Part shown: positions 25,195 to 34,744 of the stretch, one piece after another
Position numbering within the stretch: the stretch's first letter is position 1
Layout: every line of letters begins with the position of its first letter
Source of the DNA: an unidentified eubacterium SCB49
GTDB lineage: Bacteria > Bacteroidota > Bacteroidia > Flavobacteriales > Flavobacteriaceae
Reading direction: 5' to 3'
NCBI GenBank assembly: GCA_000170815.1
Contig: ABCO01000007.1
Span: 62,001-126,000 of the forward strand
DNA length: 64,000 nt
Notes under the pieces: generated by a model
The model's database searches: none
The model's input: the letters and a program-made list of their open reading frames with translations, nothing else
What the model was told of the DNA's origin: nothing
Position numbers and translations under genes: made by a program

Positions 25195-26886
25195 TTAAGC
25201 TATTTTCACAAATAAACCTTCATCGGTCTTTTCTACTTTTGCAACACCGTGCTTGGTTAAACCTTTAATGGTTTTATCCCATTTCTTGTTGCTTAAGCCA
25301 GATTGTTCTTTAAGTGTGCTAAGCTCTAATGGTGAGTTTGCTTTTAAGATGGCAAGTACAGCTTTTTCTTCATCGTTTAAAGCAACCGCTTTTTTCTCAG
25401 GTCTCATTTGAGGGAAGAATAAAACTTCTTGTATCGAAGGGTTGTTTGTTAAATACATAATCAAACGGTCCATTCCAATACCCATTCCACTTGTAGGTGG
25501 CATACCATATTCTAACGCGCGTAAAAAGTCGTGGTCAATAAAAGCAGTAGCTTCGTCATCTCCTTTTTCTGCAAGTTTTAACTGTGCTTCAAAACGCTCA
25601 CGTTGATCTATTGGGTCGTTTAATTCACTATAAGCATTTGCAATTTCTTTACCGCAAACCATAAGCTCAAAACGCTCAGTTAACTCTGGGTTGTCTCTAT
25701 GCTCTTTACATAGCGGGCTCATCTCTTTAGGGTAATCCGTGATAAATGTAGGTTGTATGTAGTTTCCTTCACATTTTTCACCAAAAATTTCATCGATCAG
25801 TTTTCCTTTACCCATCGTGTTATCAACAGCGATGCCCATATCTTTAGCAGCAGCTCTCAATTCGTCTTCACTTTTTCCAGTAATATCAAATCCTGTAAAG
25901 TGCTTTATAGAATCTGCCATTGTTACTCTAGCATACGGTGCTTTAAAGTCTATCTCGTGCTCGCCAAAAGTAGTTTTAGATGTTCCGTTTACTTGTATTG
26001 CACAGAACTCTAATAACTGCTCACAAAAATCCATCATCCAGTTGTAATCTTTGTAAGAAACATAGATTTCCATGGCTGTAAATTCTGGATTGTGTGTGCG
26101 ATCCATCCCTTCGTTTCTAAAGTTTTTAGAAAACTCATATACCCCATCAAAACCACCAACAATCAGTCTTTTTAAGTACAATTCATTTGCAATTCGCATA
26201 TATAATGGAATGTCAAGCGAGTTGTGGTGCGTGATGAATGGGCGTGCCGCAGCACCACCAGCAATAGGTTGTAGTATAGGTGTTTCTACCTCAAAATAAT
26301 CGCGCTCGTTAAAAAAAGTACGCATCGCATTAAATAGCTTCGTACGTTTTTTAAACACTTCTTTTACTTTAGGGTTTACTACAAGATCTACATAACGTTG
26401 TCTATAACGTAGCTCTGGGTCGTTAAACTCATCATAGGTTTTTCCTTCTGCATCTGTTTTAGGGAGTGGTAAAGGTTTTAGCGTTTTAGAAAGAAGTGTA
26501 AACTCTTTTACTAAAACAGTAGGTTCTCCTACTTGAGTCGTAAAAAGCTCACCTGTTATCCCTATAAAATCACCAAGATCTAATAGTTTTTTAAACACGT
26601 CATTGTAAAGGGTTTTGTCTTCTCCTTCACAAATTTCATCACGGTTAAAATAAACCTGAATACGTCCTTCACTATCTTGAAGTTCGCCAAAAGAAGCTTT
26701 TCCTTGTATCTTTTTACGCATTAAACGTCCTGCAATTACCACCTTTTTACCTTCTTCAAAATTCTGTTTTATTTCAGAAGACAAGGTGTCTACTGGAAAT
26801 AAATCTGCTGGGTAAGGATTGATTCCAAGGTTTCTAATTTGTTCGAGTTTTTCTCTACGAATAATTTCAAGTTCAGATAACTGCAT
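25195..26886 (-). CDS. lysS: Lysine--tRNA ligase (class II)
   Basis: A 563-residue class II lysyl-tRNA synthetase. An OB-fold anticodon-binding domain (about 50-160; VVIAGRLMRKKIQGKASFGELQDSEGRIQVYF) precedes the catalytic core with motif 2 (FRNEGMDRTHNPEFT) and motif 3 (GMGIGMDRLIMYLTN). The C-terminal 60 residues (AVLAILKANSPLELSTLKEQSGLSNKKWDKTIKGLTKHG...) form a winged-helix-like extension beyond the usual 500-residue enzyme, which I recall as usual in Flavobacteriaceae. The start at 26886 (MQLSELEIIRREKLEQIRNLGI) is taken because a -7 box lies inside the longer frame. Confidence 0.96.
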   Translation of the reverse strand: MQLSELEIIRREKLEQIRNLGINPYPADLFPVDTLSSEIKQNFEEGKKVVIAGRLMRKKIQGKASFGELQDSEGRIQVYFNRDEICEGEDKTLYNDVFKKLLDLGDFIGITGELFTTQVGEPTVLVKEFTLLSKTLKPLPLPKTDAEGKTYDEFNDPELRYRQRYVDLVVNPKVKEVFKKRTKLFNAMRTFFNERDYFEVETPILQPIAGGAAARPFITHHNSLDIPLYMRIANELYLKRLIVGGFDGVYEFSKNFRNEGMDRTHNPEFTAMEIYVSYKDYNWMMDFCEQLLEFCAIQVNGTSKTTFGEHEIDFKAPYARVTMADSIKHFTGFDITGKSEDELRAAAKDMGIAVDNTMGKGKLIDEIFGEKCEGNYIQPTFITDYPKEMSPLCKEHRDNPELTERFELMVCGKEIANAYSELNDPIDQRERFEAQLKLAEKGDDEATAFIDHDFLRALEYGMPPTSGMGIGMDRLIMYLTNNPSIQEVLFFPQMRPEKKAVALNDEEKAVLAILKANSPLELSTLKEQSGLSNKKWDKTIKGLTKHGVAKVEKTDEGLFVKIA

Positions 26887-26909
26887 AATGTTTGTTAAAA
26901 AATAAGCCG

Positions 26910-26917
26910 CAAAGATA
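26910..26917 (-). promoter_or_regulatory. -7 box TATCTTTG for lysS
   Basis: Read on the - strand as TATCTTTG, 23 bases before the lysS start codon. Confidence 0.65.
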
Positions 26918-27073
26918 ATGATAGTGGGGGAGTGTGTCAACGGCAAATGCTTTTTTTACTTCGGAAATATTTAAATGTCATTTTATGTCTTTTTTAGAAA
27001 TAATTCGCTCCTTGTGACAAGTGAATAAATTATATGTAACATTAGTGTTGTAGTATAGTCTAACTTATAATTG

Positions 27074-27081
27074 TAATTTTG
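27074..27081 (+). promoter_or_regulatory. -7 box TAATTTTG for the Pmp3-family gene
   Basis: The box ends five bases before the ATG at 27087, so the message is expected to be leaderless. Confidence 0.65.
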
Positions 27082-27086
27082 TTTCT

Positions 27087-27245
27087 ATGAGTATTTGGAG
27101 AGTATTATTGTCTATTTTATTACCGCCACTAGCTGTTCTTGATAAAGGCTGTGGCTCTATTGTTATTGTAACAATTTTGACCATTTGTGGTTGGGTTCCT
27201 GGTGTGATTGCCGCATTAATTATCCTTAATAATCCTAATAAATAA
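27087..27245 (+). CDS. Pmp3/YqaE (UPF0057) family membrane peptide, 52 residues
   Basis: A short gene translating to MSIWRVLLSILLPPLAVLDK, then GCGSIVIVTILTICGWVPGV and IAALIILNNPNK. It fits the Pmp3/YqaE pattern: two membrane helices, the LPPLAV motif, and the GW.PG turn (ICGWVPGVIAA). These proteins sit in the inner membrane and are linked to salt, cold and membrane-potential stress; the mechanism is not settled. The only start is the ATG directly downstream of a -7 box. The lipoprotein gene follows after four bases, so the two probably form one unit. Confidence 0.9.
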   Translation: MSIWRVLLSILLPPLAVLDKGCGSIVIVTILTICGWVPGVIAALIILNNPNK

Positions 27246-27249
27246 AATT

Positions 27250-28038
27250 ATGAAAAAGTTATTGCTAGTACTAACCCTTGCTGTTGGTCTTACTTTTGTG
27301 AGCTGTAATGTGCAAGAGCGTATTGTTTTTAATCAACAAATGGGTGGTGTATACGAAACAAGTTTTGATTTATCAAAAATGCTTGAATTGTCTGCGAGTA
27401 TGGGAGCACCAAGTACTGATGCTACTTCAAAAAAAATAGACACCGTTATCGTTTTTAATGATGTGCTTGTACAATACAAAGACAGTATTGCGACATTGCC
27501 AAAGGAAAGACAAATGCAACTTGAGAAGATGAAAGACATGACCATGCGTATGCACATGGATAATGATGCTAGTATATTTAAGTTTAATATCTCAAAAGAT
27601 TTTGAAAGTTTTAATGATATTGAGTTTGTGAGTTACGAAATAGACGAAATGTTAAGTCTTGCGAAGAATAATACTGAAGATGCGCCAACAGGGCCAGGAA
27701 GTGATCTATTAAAAACAGATAAAGTACGTTACTTTTTTGAAAACAACAGGTTTAGACGTGTAGATGAAAAGCTATTAAATGCTGATGAAGTAACTGATGA
27801 GGTAGTGGAAGACGAAGCAGATTTATTGACCAAAGGGATGCTGGCAGAATTTGACGATATGCTAACAGGTAGTAAAATAACATTAACCTATGTGTTTCCT
27901 AAAAAGATAAAGTCGGTATCCATGGATTCTGCGATAATCGCTACAGATGGAAAGACAGTTACCTATGAAGTAGATTGGAAAACATTGTCGGATAATAAAA
28001 AGCTTCTTGAAAATTTTGAAGTGCTTTTAGAGGATTAA
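27250..28038 (+). CDS. Lipoprotein of unknown function
   Basis: A 262-residue lipoprotein (LAVGLTFVSCNVQ; Cys at about 19). The mature part begins ERIVFNQQMGGVYETSFDLSKMLELSASMG, is rich in Asp, Glu and Lys, and ends in KITLTYVFPKKIKSVSMDSAIIATDGKTVTYEVDWKTL. I recognise no domain. It starts four bases after the Pmp3-family gene. Anchoring in the outer or inner membrane facing the periplasm is likely from the signal. Confidence 0.75.
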   Translation: MKKLLLVLTLAVGLTFVSCNVQERIVFNQQMGGVYETSFDLSKMLELSASMGAPSTDATSKKIDTVIVFNDVLVQYKDSIATLPKERQMQLEKMKDMTMRMHMDNDASIFKFNISKDFESFNDIEFVSYEIDEMLSLAKNNTEDAPTGPGSDLLKTDKVRYFFENNRFRRVDEKLLNADEVTDEVVEDEADLLTKGMLAEFDDMLTGSKITLTYVFPKKIKSVSMDSAIIATDGKTVTYEVDWKTLSDNKKLLENFEVLLED

Positions 28039-28072
28039 ATAACGATCAAGAAATTAGGTGATTTTATTGCCG

Positions 28073-28080
28073 TACTTTTG
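28073..28080 (+). promoter_or_regulatory. -7 box TACTTTTG for lipB
   Basis: Fits TAnnTTTG and lies 20 bases before the TTG start of lipB. Confidence 0.6.
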
Positions 28081-28100
28081 CAACATAAAATATTCAAGAT

Positions 28101-28805
28101 TTGAACAAGCAAATACAACTTCAGGATTTAGGATTAAAAGACTATAAAGAAACTTGGGAGTATCAAGAAGAGCTCTTTCAGTCTGTTTTAGATACTAAAA
28201 TTAAAAATAGGCGTGAAGATACTGAACTGCCAACACAAAATCATTTTCTATTTGTAGAACACCCTCACGTATATACTTTGGGTAAAAGTGGCGATATTTC
28301 AAACTTGCTTATTTCTGAAGAAAGGCTAGCCCAAATTAATGCAACATATTATAAAATAAATCGCGGGGGTGATATAACGTATCATGGCCCAGGACAGATT
28401 GTTGGGTATCCTATTTTAGACCTTGAAAATTTTTTTACAGACATCCATAAATACCTTCGTTTTCTGGAAGAAATGGTGATACTTACCCTTGCAGAATACG
28501 GCTTAAAGGCAGCGCGTAGTGAAGGTGAAACAGGGGTTTGGCTAGATGTTGGAACTCCTTTTGCTCGTAAAATATGTGCTCTTGGTGTTCGGGCAAGTAG
28601 ATGGGTCACTATGCATGGCTTTGCGTTAAATGTAAATGCAGATTTAGGTTATTTTGACAATATGATTCCTTGTGGGATAAAAGGTAAAGCAGTGGCTTCA
28701 TTAAACGTTGAGCTTGGGAAAGAAGTGGTAGATCTTGAAGAGGTTAAAGGTAAATTATTAAAACATTTTACAGCTCTTTTTGAGGCTGAAATGATAAAGA
28801 AATAA
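28101..28805 (+). CDS. lipB: Octanoyl-[ACP]--protein N-octanoyltransferase (lipoate biosynthesis)
   Basis: A 234-residue LipB that moves octanoate from acyl carrier protein to lipoyl domains such as the E2 encoded at 3739. The motif NRGGDITYHGPGQIVGYPIL is unmistakable. The active-site Cys lies in IPCGIKGKAVASLN and the catalytic Lys in ARKICALGVR. The start codon is TTG at 28101, 20 bases after a -7 box; no later Met would leave the conserved N-terminal region (LGLKDYKETWEYQEEL) intact. Length is normal. Confidence 0.95.
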   Translation: MNKQIQLQDLGLKDYKETWEYQEELFQSVLDTKIKNRREDTELPTQNHFLFVEHPHVYTLGKSGDISNLLISEERLAQINATYYKINRGGDITYHGPGQIVGYPILDLENFFTDIHKYLRFLEEMVILTLAEYGLKAARSEGETGVWLDVGTPFARKICALGVRASRWVTMHGFALNVNADLGYFDNMIPCGIKGKAVASLNVELGKEVVDLEEVKGKLLKHFTALFEAEMIKK

Positions 28806-28811
28806 GATTTT

Positions 28812-31220
28812 CTAGTTCACTTGATAACAAAGAATTTCTTTATCACTTCCCGTTGTCACTAATACAAGTTTTTTTCTGCCAGCGAGATTCGTTTCAGAAT
28901 TTGCAAAAACAGGAAACCCATCTACAAGTTTTCTATTTTTGGTATATAGATATACTTTGTGTTCTTGTAAATCTGTCACCGCAACATAGGAGTTTTTGTT
29001 GTAGTTAACAATCTGAGGTTCGCTATACATTCCATAAGGGAGCTCTACGAGTGCCTCATTGATGCGTAATAAGTTATCATCTAGTGTAACCTTAGTATTT
29101 CCTAAAGTTTTAAAATAATAAGTACCCGATGTGTTTAAGTTCTGTGAAGTGCTATCACCTGCAGAAGTTATAATATGTTTCTTATTATCTGTTGTGATAA
29201 TCACAAAACTAACACCCTCTTTTTGGATGGGTGTTTTTCCAAATTTAAAAGTCTTATTTACTTTAATACGTTCTTTTCCTGTTCTTGATAGAAAAGTTGC
29301 TTTTCCGTTTTCTTCTGCCAGTACAATAAAATCTTTAGATCCTGTACGTATGTGTTTTGGAGCAAAAACGAGTGGGCTTTCGGTTTTCTTAAAAGTAAAA
29401 CCTTTCACGGTTTTTCCTTTACTGTCATACATAAAAAGTGCGTTTCCTTGGGTGATTACAAAACGGTATTTTCTATTGTTATCATAGTCAAAAACAGCAA
29501 GTGGTTGTGTAATCTTGTCTTTAAATTCTTTTGGGAAAGGTGCCACTTCTTTACCATTTCTGTCTAACACATAAAATGTATGTTGTGTAGCAAATGCAAG
29601 TTGTTTCTTGCCATTTCTTAAGATGTCAATTTCATTGATTTCGCCTAAAATCGCACCATCTAGTTTTTTGCTCCATAGCTTTTTTCCGTTAATGGAGTAA
29701 AGGTGTAGTGTATTTGTTACATCTTGAACAACTACATCTTGTCTTCCAGTACGGTGATTGGTGAAAAACTGTGGATTTCCTAGAATAGTTTCTGTAAGCG
29801 AAACAGAGAATTGCTGGTTTACCGTACCAGAAACTTGTTGTTTTTTTGAGACTTCTTTGGTTACAAAATTTAGATGAGCAAAGCTACTGTCATAACTGTA
29901 TTGTAATACTGCCAGCGGGTAGCTGCTGTTCGATTTTACAGGAGTGTCTATGTCTAGAATGCTATTTGTTATTTTTGCAACTTCACTACCTTGTCCCAAT
30001 GTGTACAACGATGAAGTGGAAAGCATTTGAGTATTGACTAAAGAATAATAACTGGTTTGGTCGAGTACTTTTTTATTCTGAAATGTGCTAACAACATCTT
30101 TTGCAACTGCCAAAGAGCTCGCGCAAACTAGATGATTATCTAGTAGTACTAAAAAAGGATATTCTTCTGTTGTAGTTAATAAAGGTGAAAAAACAGAGGA
30201 GATCAAACTAGTGAGGTTGTTTTCGTAAATAGTAACATCTCTAAAAACCTCTAGTTCTTTAATGTCAAGATCTATTGAAGATAAAGACTGTGCTGTGTCT
30301 ATACTAGACATTACAAGTAAATTACCGTTACTTACTTGTACTTCTGTAATCTCTGTGAGTGTTTCTAGAAGCGGATGTATGGTTGTTAATGTCGAGTCTT
30401 TTTTTAGATTTTTCAGCTCCTGTATTAAAAGTCCGGCATCAGAAAAAGTAAAACCATTTGCTTTAGAGAAATTAGTAGGCAATACTTTGGTTATTTGGCT
30501 AGCTTGTGGTGTTTGTCCTTTAAAAAGATCTATAATGCTACTGTCTTTACTTTTTACAATTCCAGAAACCTGAATCCCATCGGGTAAGATGTGTACGGTT
30601 TGAGAAGTTTGTAGTTGTTCTGTTTCAGAAATGTGCTGTGCATACAGCTTTGTTGTTCCCGTAATATTTAGTTCGCCTTCTTGAGGGAGGCTCAATAGTT
30701 TGTTTAAGTCACTGTTTAAAGTGTGTTCTTTTTGTTCTAAAATGGAAAGCAAAGACGTTTGGCTAGTAGAAAAGATATTCACACTATCTTTAATAGCCGT
30801 AAAAAGCGAATCTTTATTTAAAACTATTTTTGTGATTACTCTATCATTTACCTCTATGCTTTTTACAATAGCGTTGGGTATTGAGTCTGCCCGAAATGAA
30901 AGTGTATCCTTTGCTTTTGAAAAAACAATATTGGTTGCTCCGTTTTCTTTTTTAGTGCTGAAGTAAAAAGGAGTTTGCGATTTCCAATGACTTATTATTT
31001 CCGAAGTACTTATAAAATCTAAAACACTATTGTTTTTTTTGTCTAAAAGGCTATTTGCTTTTAAGTCTGTTTTAACTTGGCTTGGATGCGCAATTTTAAC
31101 AATAGTCGTTGCATCTGCTCCTAAATAATTATAGGGCAGACCTTTGTGATTTTCAGGATTTGTACAACCAAAAACACAAGTAATAATACAAATCCAAACA
31201 AGAATAAAGACCTTCTTCAT
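28812..31220 (-). CDS. Large lipoprotein with C-terminal PQQ-like beta-propeller repeats
   Basis: An 802-residue lipoprotein (MKKVFILVWICIITCVFGCTNPE). The first 500 residues are an unrecognised Ser/Thr/Lys-rich region with LNITGTTKLYAQH and repeated motifs of the kind found in DUF3352-like substrate-binding proteins. From about 515 there are repeating beta-propeller blades (LHLYSINGKKLWSKKLDGAILGEINEIDI, FYVLDRNGKEV, LFMYDSKGKTVKGF, VYLYTKNRKLVDGFP), which is a PQQ-like fold. The frame extends upstream to 31289, but the Met at 31220 begins the lipoprotein signal and sits four bases after a -7 box. The function is unknown. Confidence 0.75.
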   Translation of the reverse strand: MKKVFILVWICIITCVFGCTNPENHKGLPYNYLGADATTIVKIAHPSQVKTDLKANSLLDKKNNSVLDFISTSEIISHWKSQTPFYFSTKKENGATNIVFSKAKDTLSFRADSIPNAIVKSIEVNDRVITKIVLNKDSLFTAIKDSVNIFSTSQTSLLSILEQKEHTLNSDLNKLLSLPQEGELNITGTTKLYAQHISETEQLQTSQTVHILPDGIQVSGIVKSKDSSIIDLFKGQTPQASQITKVLPTNFSKANGFTFSDAGLLIQELKNLKKDSTLTTIHPLLETLTEITEVQVSNGNLLVMSSIDTAQSLSSIDLDIKELEVFRDVTIYENNLTSLISSVFSPLLTTTEEYPFLVLLDNHLVCASSLAVAKDVVSTFQNKKVLDQTSYYSLVNTQMLSTSSLYTLGQGSEVAKITNSILDIDTPVKSNSSYPLAVLQYSYDSSFAHLNFVTKEVSKKQQVSGTVNQQFSVSLTETILGNPQFFTNHRTGRQDVVVQDVTNTLHLYSINGKKLWSKKLDGAILGEINEIDILRNGKKQLAFATQHTFYVLDRNGKEVAPFPKEFKDKITQPLAVFDYDNNRKYRFVITQGNALFMYDSKGKTVKGFTFKKTESPLVFAPKHIRTGSKDFIVLAEENGKATFLSRTGKERIKVNKTFKFGKTPIQKEGVSFVIITTDNKKHIITSAGDSTSQNLNTSGTYYFKTLGNTKVTLDDNLLRINEALVELPYGMYSEPQIVNYNKNSYVAVTDLQEHKVYLYTKNRKLVDGFPVFANSETNLAGRKKLVLVTTGSDKEILCYQVN

Positions 31221-31224
31221 AGTA

Positions 31225-31232
31225 CAAAAATA
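31225..31232 (-). promoter_or_regulatory. -7 box TATTTTTG for the propeller lipoprotein
   Basis: Read on the - strand as TATTTTTG, four bases before the ATG at 31220; an apparently leaderless message. Confidence 0.65.
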
Positions 31233-31293
31233 ACGAACAGAATGGAGAGATGGTGTCTCTATGTTCAAAGTTTTTATTTTGGTTTTCAATTAA

Positions 31294-31893
31294 CTATACT
31301 TTTAATTTTAATTGTTCTGGTAGTAACCTAAAACTTTTGCGATGATACGGTGATGGACCGTGTTCTCTTATTGCAGCGCGATGCTCTTTTGTAGGGTAGC
31401 CTTTGTTTTTTTGCCAGTTGTACATCGGAAACTTTTCATGTAGCTCTTGCATGTATAAATCTCGGTGCGTTTTTGCTAAAATAGAAGCGGCTGCAATGTG
31501 CAGAAACTTTCCGTCGCCTTTAATAACACACTCATACGGAATCTCTGCATACGGTTTAAAACGGTTGCCGTCTATGGCAATAAATTGCGGAGCGGTTGTG
31601 AGCTTGTCTATAGAACGATGCATGGCTAAAATAGAAGCATTTAGAATGTTTATTTTGTCAATTTCGTCCATCATCACGTGACACACGCCGTAGCTAATGG
31701 CAGCTTCTTCGATAATAGGTTTGAGCTCCATTCGTTTTTTGTGGCTCAGTTGTTTTGAGTCTGTAAGCCAAGGATGCGAAAAATTATCGGGTAAAATTAC
31801 AGCTGCAGCCGTAACTGGGCCAGATAAACAACCGCGGCCTGCCTCGTCAGTTCCGCACTCAATTAACGAAGTATGTATTTTTAATTGTAACAC
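31294..31893 (-). CDS. rnhB: Ribonuclease HII
   Basis: A 199-residue RNase HII that cuts RNA in RNA-DNA hybrids and removes misincorporated ribonucleotides. The catalytic signature [22 protein letters not shown] supplies the first Asp-Glu pair, [12 protein letters not shown] the next Asp, and [21 protein letters not shown] the C-terminal conserved block. Length is normal. It lies upstream of the propeller lipoprotein on the same strand, with its own spacing of about 70 bases. Confidence 0.95.
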   Translation of the reverse strand: MLQLKIHTSLIECGTDEAGRGCLSGPVTAAAVILPDNFSHPWLTDSKQLSHKKRMELKPIIEEAAISYGVCHVMMDEIDKINILNASILAMHRSIDKLTTAPQFIAIDGNRFKPYAEIPYECVIKGDGKFLHIAAASILAKTHRDLYMQELHEKFPMYNWQKNKGYPTKEHRAAIREHGPSPYHRKSFRLLPEQLKLKV

Positions 31894-31958
31894 AAATGCA
31901 AATTACAAATAACATTCCTATTAAACCATCGTTCTTACTTTAATACTGTCTAAACATT

Positions 31959-31966
31959 TATATTTG
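31959..31966 (+). promoter_or_regulatory. -7 box TATATTTG for the porin gene
   Basis: Fits TAnnTTTG, 18 bases before the ATG at 31985 and inside a longer open frame, supporting the later start. Confidence 0.6.
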
Positions 31967-31984
31967 CCTTTTCTATTCTTACTT

Positions 31985-33955
31985 ATGAAAAACTGCTTAC
32001 TTATTTTATGTTTTATATTGCTGCCATTGTTGTCGTACGGGCAAACTGGAGGCGGCCAAAATTCGCAGGGTTCAAATCAAAATAAAGATTCAAAAAAACA
32101 AAGTGGTACTGATGCACAGAAAAAAGCACCAATAGACTTGTATAAAATTATAAGTGCAGATAGAGATACCATTGTTTTAGATACGACACTCACCTTAGCT
32201 AAAGAGTATAAGTTTAATTATTTAAGAGAAGATACTTTTGAGTTATTACCCTTTGCAAATGTGGGGACACCCTATAATGAACTAGCAAAATCATTTGATG
32301 AGGTAAACTTAAAACCCTTATTTGGCGCAAGAGCACAACATCGTAATTATAAGGAAGTAGAAGATATTTTATACTATCGAGTTCCAACACCACTTACCGA
32401 ATTTTATTTTAAAACCGCTTTCCAACAAGGGCAGCAATTAGATGGGTTGTTTGCGATAAATACGTCAGAGCAGTTTAATTTTTCTTTAGCCTATAAAGGA
32501 GTTCGCTCGCTAGGTAGTTATCAAAACAGATTAACTAGTACGGGTAATTTTAGATTTACAACAAGCTATTTTAGTAAAAACAAGCGTTATTTTTTAAGAG
32601 CGCATTTGGCTGCTCAAGATATTCTTAACGAGCAAAACGGTGGTATTACAGACGAAGCTTTGCCTTTATACGTAAATGATGATAGTAATTTTACAGATAG
32701 AGGAAGACTAGAAGTAAATTATGAAGACGCCGAAAATTTTTTAAAAGGGATTCGTTATTACATAGACCAAGAATATCATGTGATAAAGCAACAAGATAGC
32801 TTGAGTCATAGCTTGTTGGCTATTGGAAACACACTTACTTACGAAGAGAAACAATATAGATACCAACAAGACACTGCTTATGAAGCATATGGTGAGGCTT
32901 ATGAAAGTACAGGCCTGAGGGAGATTGTTAGGTTGCAAGATTTAAATGCTAAAATGTATGCTCGATTTAGTAATAACCTAATAGGTGATTTAAGCGCTTT
33001 TATTGATTACACAGATTTTAATTATGGCTATGATGCTGTTTTAATTCTTGATGATGGAAGAATAGACAACCGTATAAAAGGAGGTGTTTTGGCTGCGGGT
33101 GCGGGTTACCAAAAAACATACAAAGGTTTTGACTTACAGGGTAAAGGTGCCATAAATATAAGCGGTCCTTATGACGGGTCTTATCTTACAGGTCAAGTGA
33201 GTTTCGAGTTTTTAGATGATATTAAAGCGGTGGCAGGATTAAAAATTCATAGTGTTGCGCCTAATTTTAACACCTTACTTTATCAAAGTGATTATGTAAG
33301 TTATAATTGGCAAAATAATTTTGATAATGTAAATACACAGGAACTTAGTTTTGGTATTGAGTCGCCTACCTTCGGAAATATTAATGCGTCATATACTGGT
33401 ATTGATAATTACACTTATTTTGGCACGACTATTTTGGAAGCAGCTACAGACGAAACCGCAGAGGTGATAAGTCAACCTACGCCATTTCAGGCTACAGAAC
33501 GAGTAGATTATTTAAAAATAAAATTAGAAAAAGAATTTAAATACCAGAACTTCAGATTAGCAAACACGATTCTATATCAAAATGTGGCTAGTGGAGAAGC
33601 TGTATTTAAAGTGCCTACTTTTATAACGCGTAACACGTTGTACTACCAAGATCATTGGTTTAAAAAGGCTTTGTTTTTACAAACAGGAGTAACTTTTAAG
33701 TATTTTCCAAAGTACGAGATGGATGCGTATAGCCCTGTTTTAGGTGAATTTTATGTGCAAGACACAGAAGAAATAGGAGGCTTCCCAATGATAGATGTGT
33801 TTTTTAATGCAAAAGTACGCCAGACTCGTATTTTTGTGAAATATGAACACGTAAACGCACTCTTTAAATCAACTAATGACCACTTTGCAGCTCCAGGATA
33901 TCCTTATCGTGATGCTTTTATTCGCTTTGGTTTAGTTTGGGATTTCTTTTTGTAA
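31985..33955 (+). CDS. Putative porin (beta-barrel outer-membrane protein)
   Basis: A 656-residue outer-membrane protein with signal peptide MKNCLLILCFILLPLLSYGQ. The mature region is rich in aromatic, alternating strands and matches the Porin_10 type of Bacteroidota (for example YNELAKSFDEVNLKPLFGARAQHRNYKEVEDILYYRVPTPLTEFYFKTAFQQGQ). It ends with Phe (FGLVWDFFL), as expected for a BAM-assembled barrel. A short Gln/Gly/Asn-rich linker follows the signal. The transported substrate is unknown. It is divergently placed from rnhB. Confidence 0.85.
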   Translation: MKNCLLILCFILLPLLSYGQTGGGQNSQGSNQNKDSKKQSGTDAQKKAPIDLYKIISADRDTIVLDTTLTLAKEYKFNYLREDTFELLPFANVGTPYNELAKSFDEVNLKPLFGARAQHRNYKEVEDILYYRVPTPLTEFYFKTAFQQGQQLDGLFAINTSEQFNFSLAYKGVRSLGSYQNRLTSTGNFRFTTSYFSKNKRYFLRAHLAAQDILNEQNGGITDEALPLYVNDDSNFTDRGRLEVNYEDAENFLKGIRYYIDQEYHVIKQQDSLSHSLLAIGNTLTYEEKQYRYQQDTAYEAYGEAYESTGLREIVRLQDLNAKMYARFSNNLIGDLSAFIDYTDFNYGYDAVLILDDGRIDNRIKGGVLAAGAGYQKTYKGFDLQGKGAINISGPYDGSYLTGQVSFEFLDDIKAVAGLKIHSVAPNFNTLLYQSDYVSYNWQNNFDNVNTQELSFGIESPTFGNINASYTGIDNYTYFGTTILEAATDETAEVISQPTPFQATERVDYLKIKLEKEFKYQNFRLANTILYQNVASGEAVFKVPTFITRNTLYYQDHWFKKALFLQTGVTFKYFPKYEMDAYSPVLGEFYVQDTEEIGGFPMIDVFFNAKVRQTRIFVKYEHVNALFKSTNDHFAAPGYPYRDAFIRFGLVWDFFL

Positions 33956-34000
33956 TACGTCCCATTGTTTCTATTATAATATTTATTTTACAAACTTGAT

Positions 34001-34558
34001 CTAGCTATCAATTTTATAGGATGTTTGTGTCTGTTCTTTTTTCCAATTCTTAAATTTTAATGTCACAATCACTTCTTGTATTCCGTGAATTTTTTCTTTA
34101 AAGTCAAAATACGGATAGTACTCGATATTGTATTTTTTTAATGAATCATCAATCATAATTTTATCCAATTTCGCTTTTTTGAACTTTTTTCTAAAAGTGT
34201 TTAGTTTAGCATAAGCAGTTACAAGAAATGTAATACCAGCCCCAATAATTCCAATTTTCACACCCCAAAGAAAACGGCTTTGTATTGACCATTCAGAAAA
34301 AGTAAGTCCAGTAAAGATTAATGAAAAACCAATGAATATGAGAAGGTAAAAACTTAAATGCGTTGTGTTTTTATTTCTTTGTATTATTTCCAGATTGAGA
34401 TTGGTCATTTCTAATTTCTTTAGAAATTTTTTATCCTTTTTAATGAAAGCACATGTGTTTTTAAAATTGGGGTTTCTATGGGTTAATTTACAAATCAGTC
34501 CTTTGTCAAGGCTCATTGTTTGATGCTCGCATAAATCACAGTGGCTTGAAAAGTTCAT
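34001..34558 (-). CDS. Membrane protein with N-terminal cysteine cluster, unknown function
   Basis: A 185-residue protein. The N-terminus (NFSSHCDLCEHQTMSLDKGLICKLTHRNPNFKNTCAFIKKD) has CxxC plus two further Cys, a likely small zinc ribbon facing the cytoplasm. It is followed by two closely spaced membrane helices (about 75-95 and 100-120) and a basic C-terminal tail (KKFKKAKLDKIMIDDSLKK...). I do not recognise a named family. It stands alone between the porin and the small region at 34559-34938. Confidence 0.7.
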   Translation of the reverse strand: MNFSSHCDLCEHQTMSLDKGLICKLTHRNPNFKNTCAFIKKDKKFLKKLEMTNLNLEIIQRNKNTTHLSFYLLIFIGFSLIFTGLTFSEWSIQSRFLWGVKIGIIGAGITFLVTAYAKLNTFRKKFKKAKLDKIMIDDSLKKYNIEYYPYFDFKEKIHGIQEVIVTLKFKNWKKEQTQTSYKIDS

Positions 34559-34657
34559 TTATTCCTATAGGTAAGTTTAAATATGCTAGAATCTTTGCTG
34601 TTTATTTTGGCTCTTTAGTAAAGGTAAATCAAATAGGGCAAGTATAAAAGTTCATGG

Positions 34658-34744
34658 TATTTTTGCAGAAGCATGAGGTTTAACTTTTTAAAAAAGATAA
34701 ACTCTTTGTGTTTTATTGAGCTTAAGCTGCTCAATTTTCTTTAG
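34658..34744 (+). other. Possible tiny transcription unit (23-codon ORF or small RNA)
   Basis: A -7 box TATTTTTG at 34658-34665 is followed after seven bases by ATG (34673) opening a 23-codon frame (MRFNFLKKINSLCFIELKLL, NFL) that ends at 34744. Near its end, a stem ATTGAGC/GCTCAAT (34715-34735) with a TTTTCTT tail looks like a terminator. It may be a leaderless small peptide gene or a short RNA. No homologue is known to me, so the confidence is low. The rest of the gap 34559-34938 holds the rluB-like promoter and leader. Confidence 0.35.
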
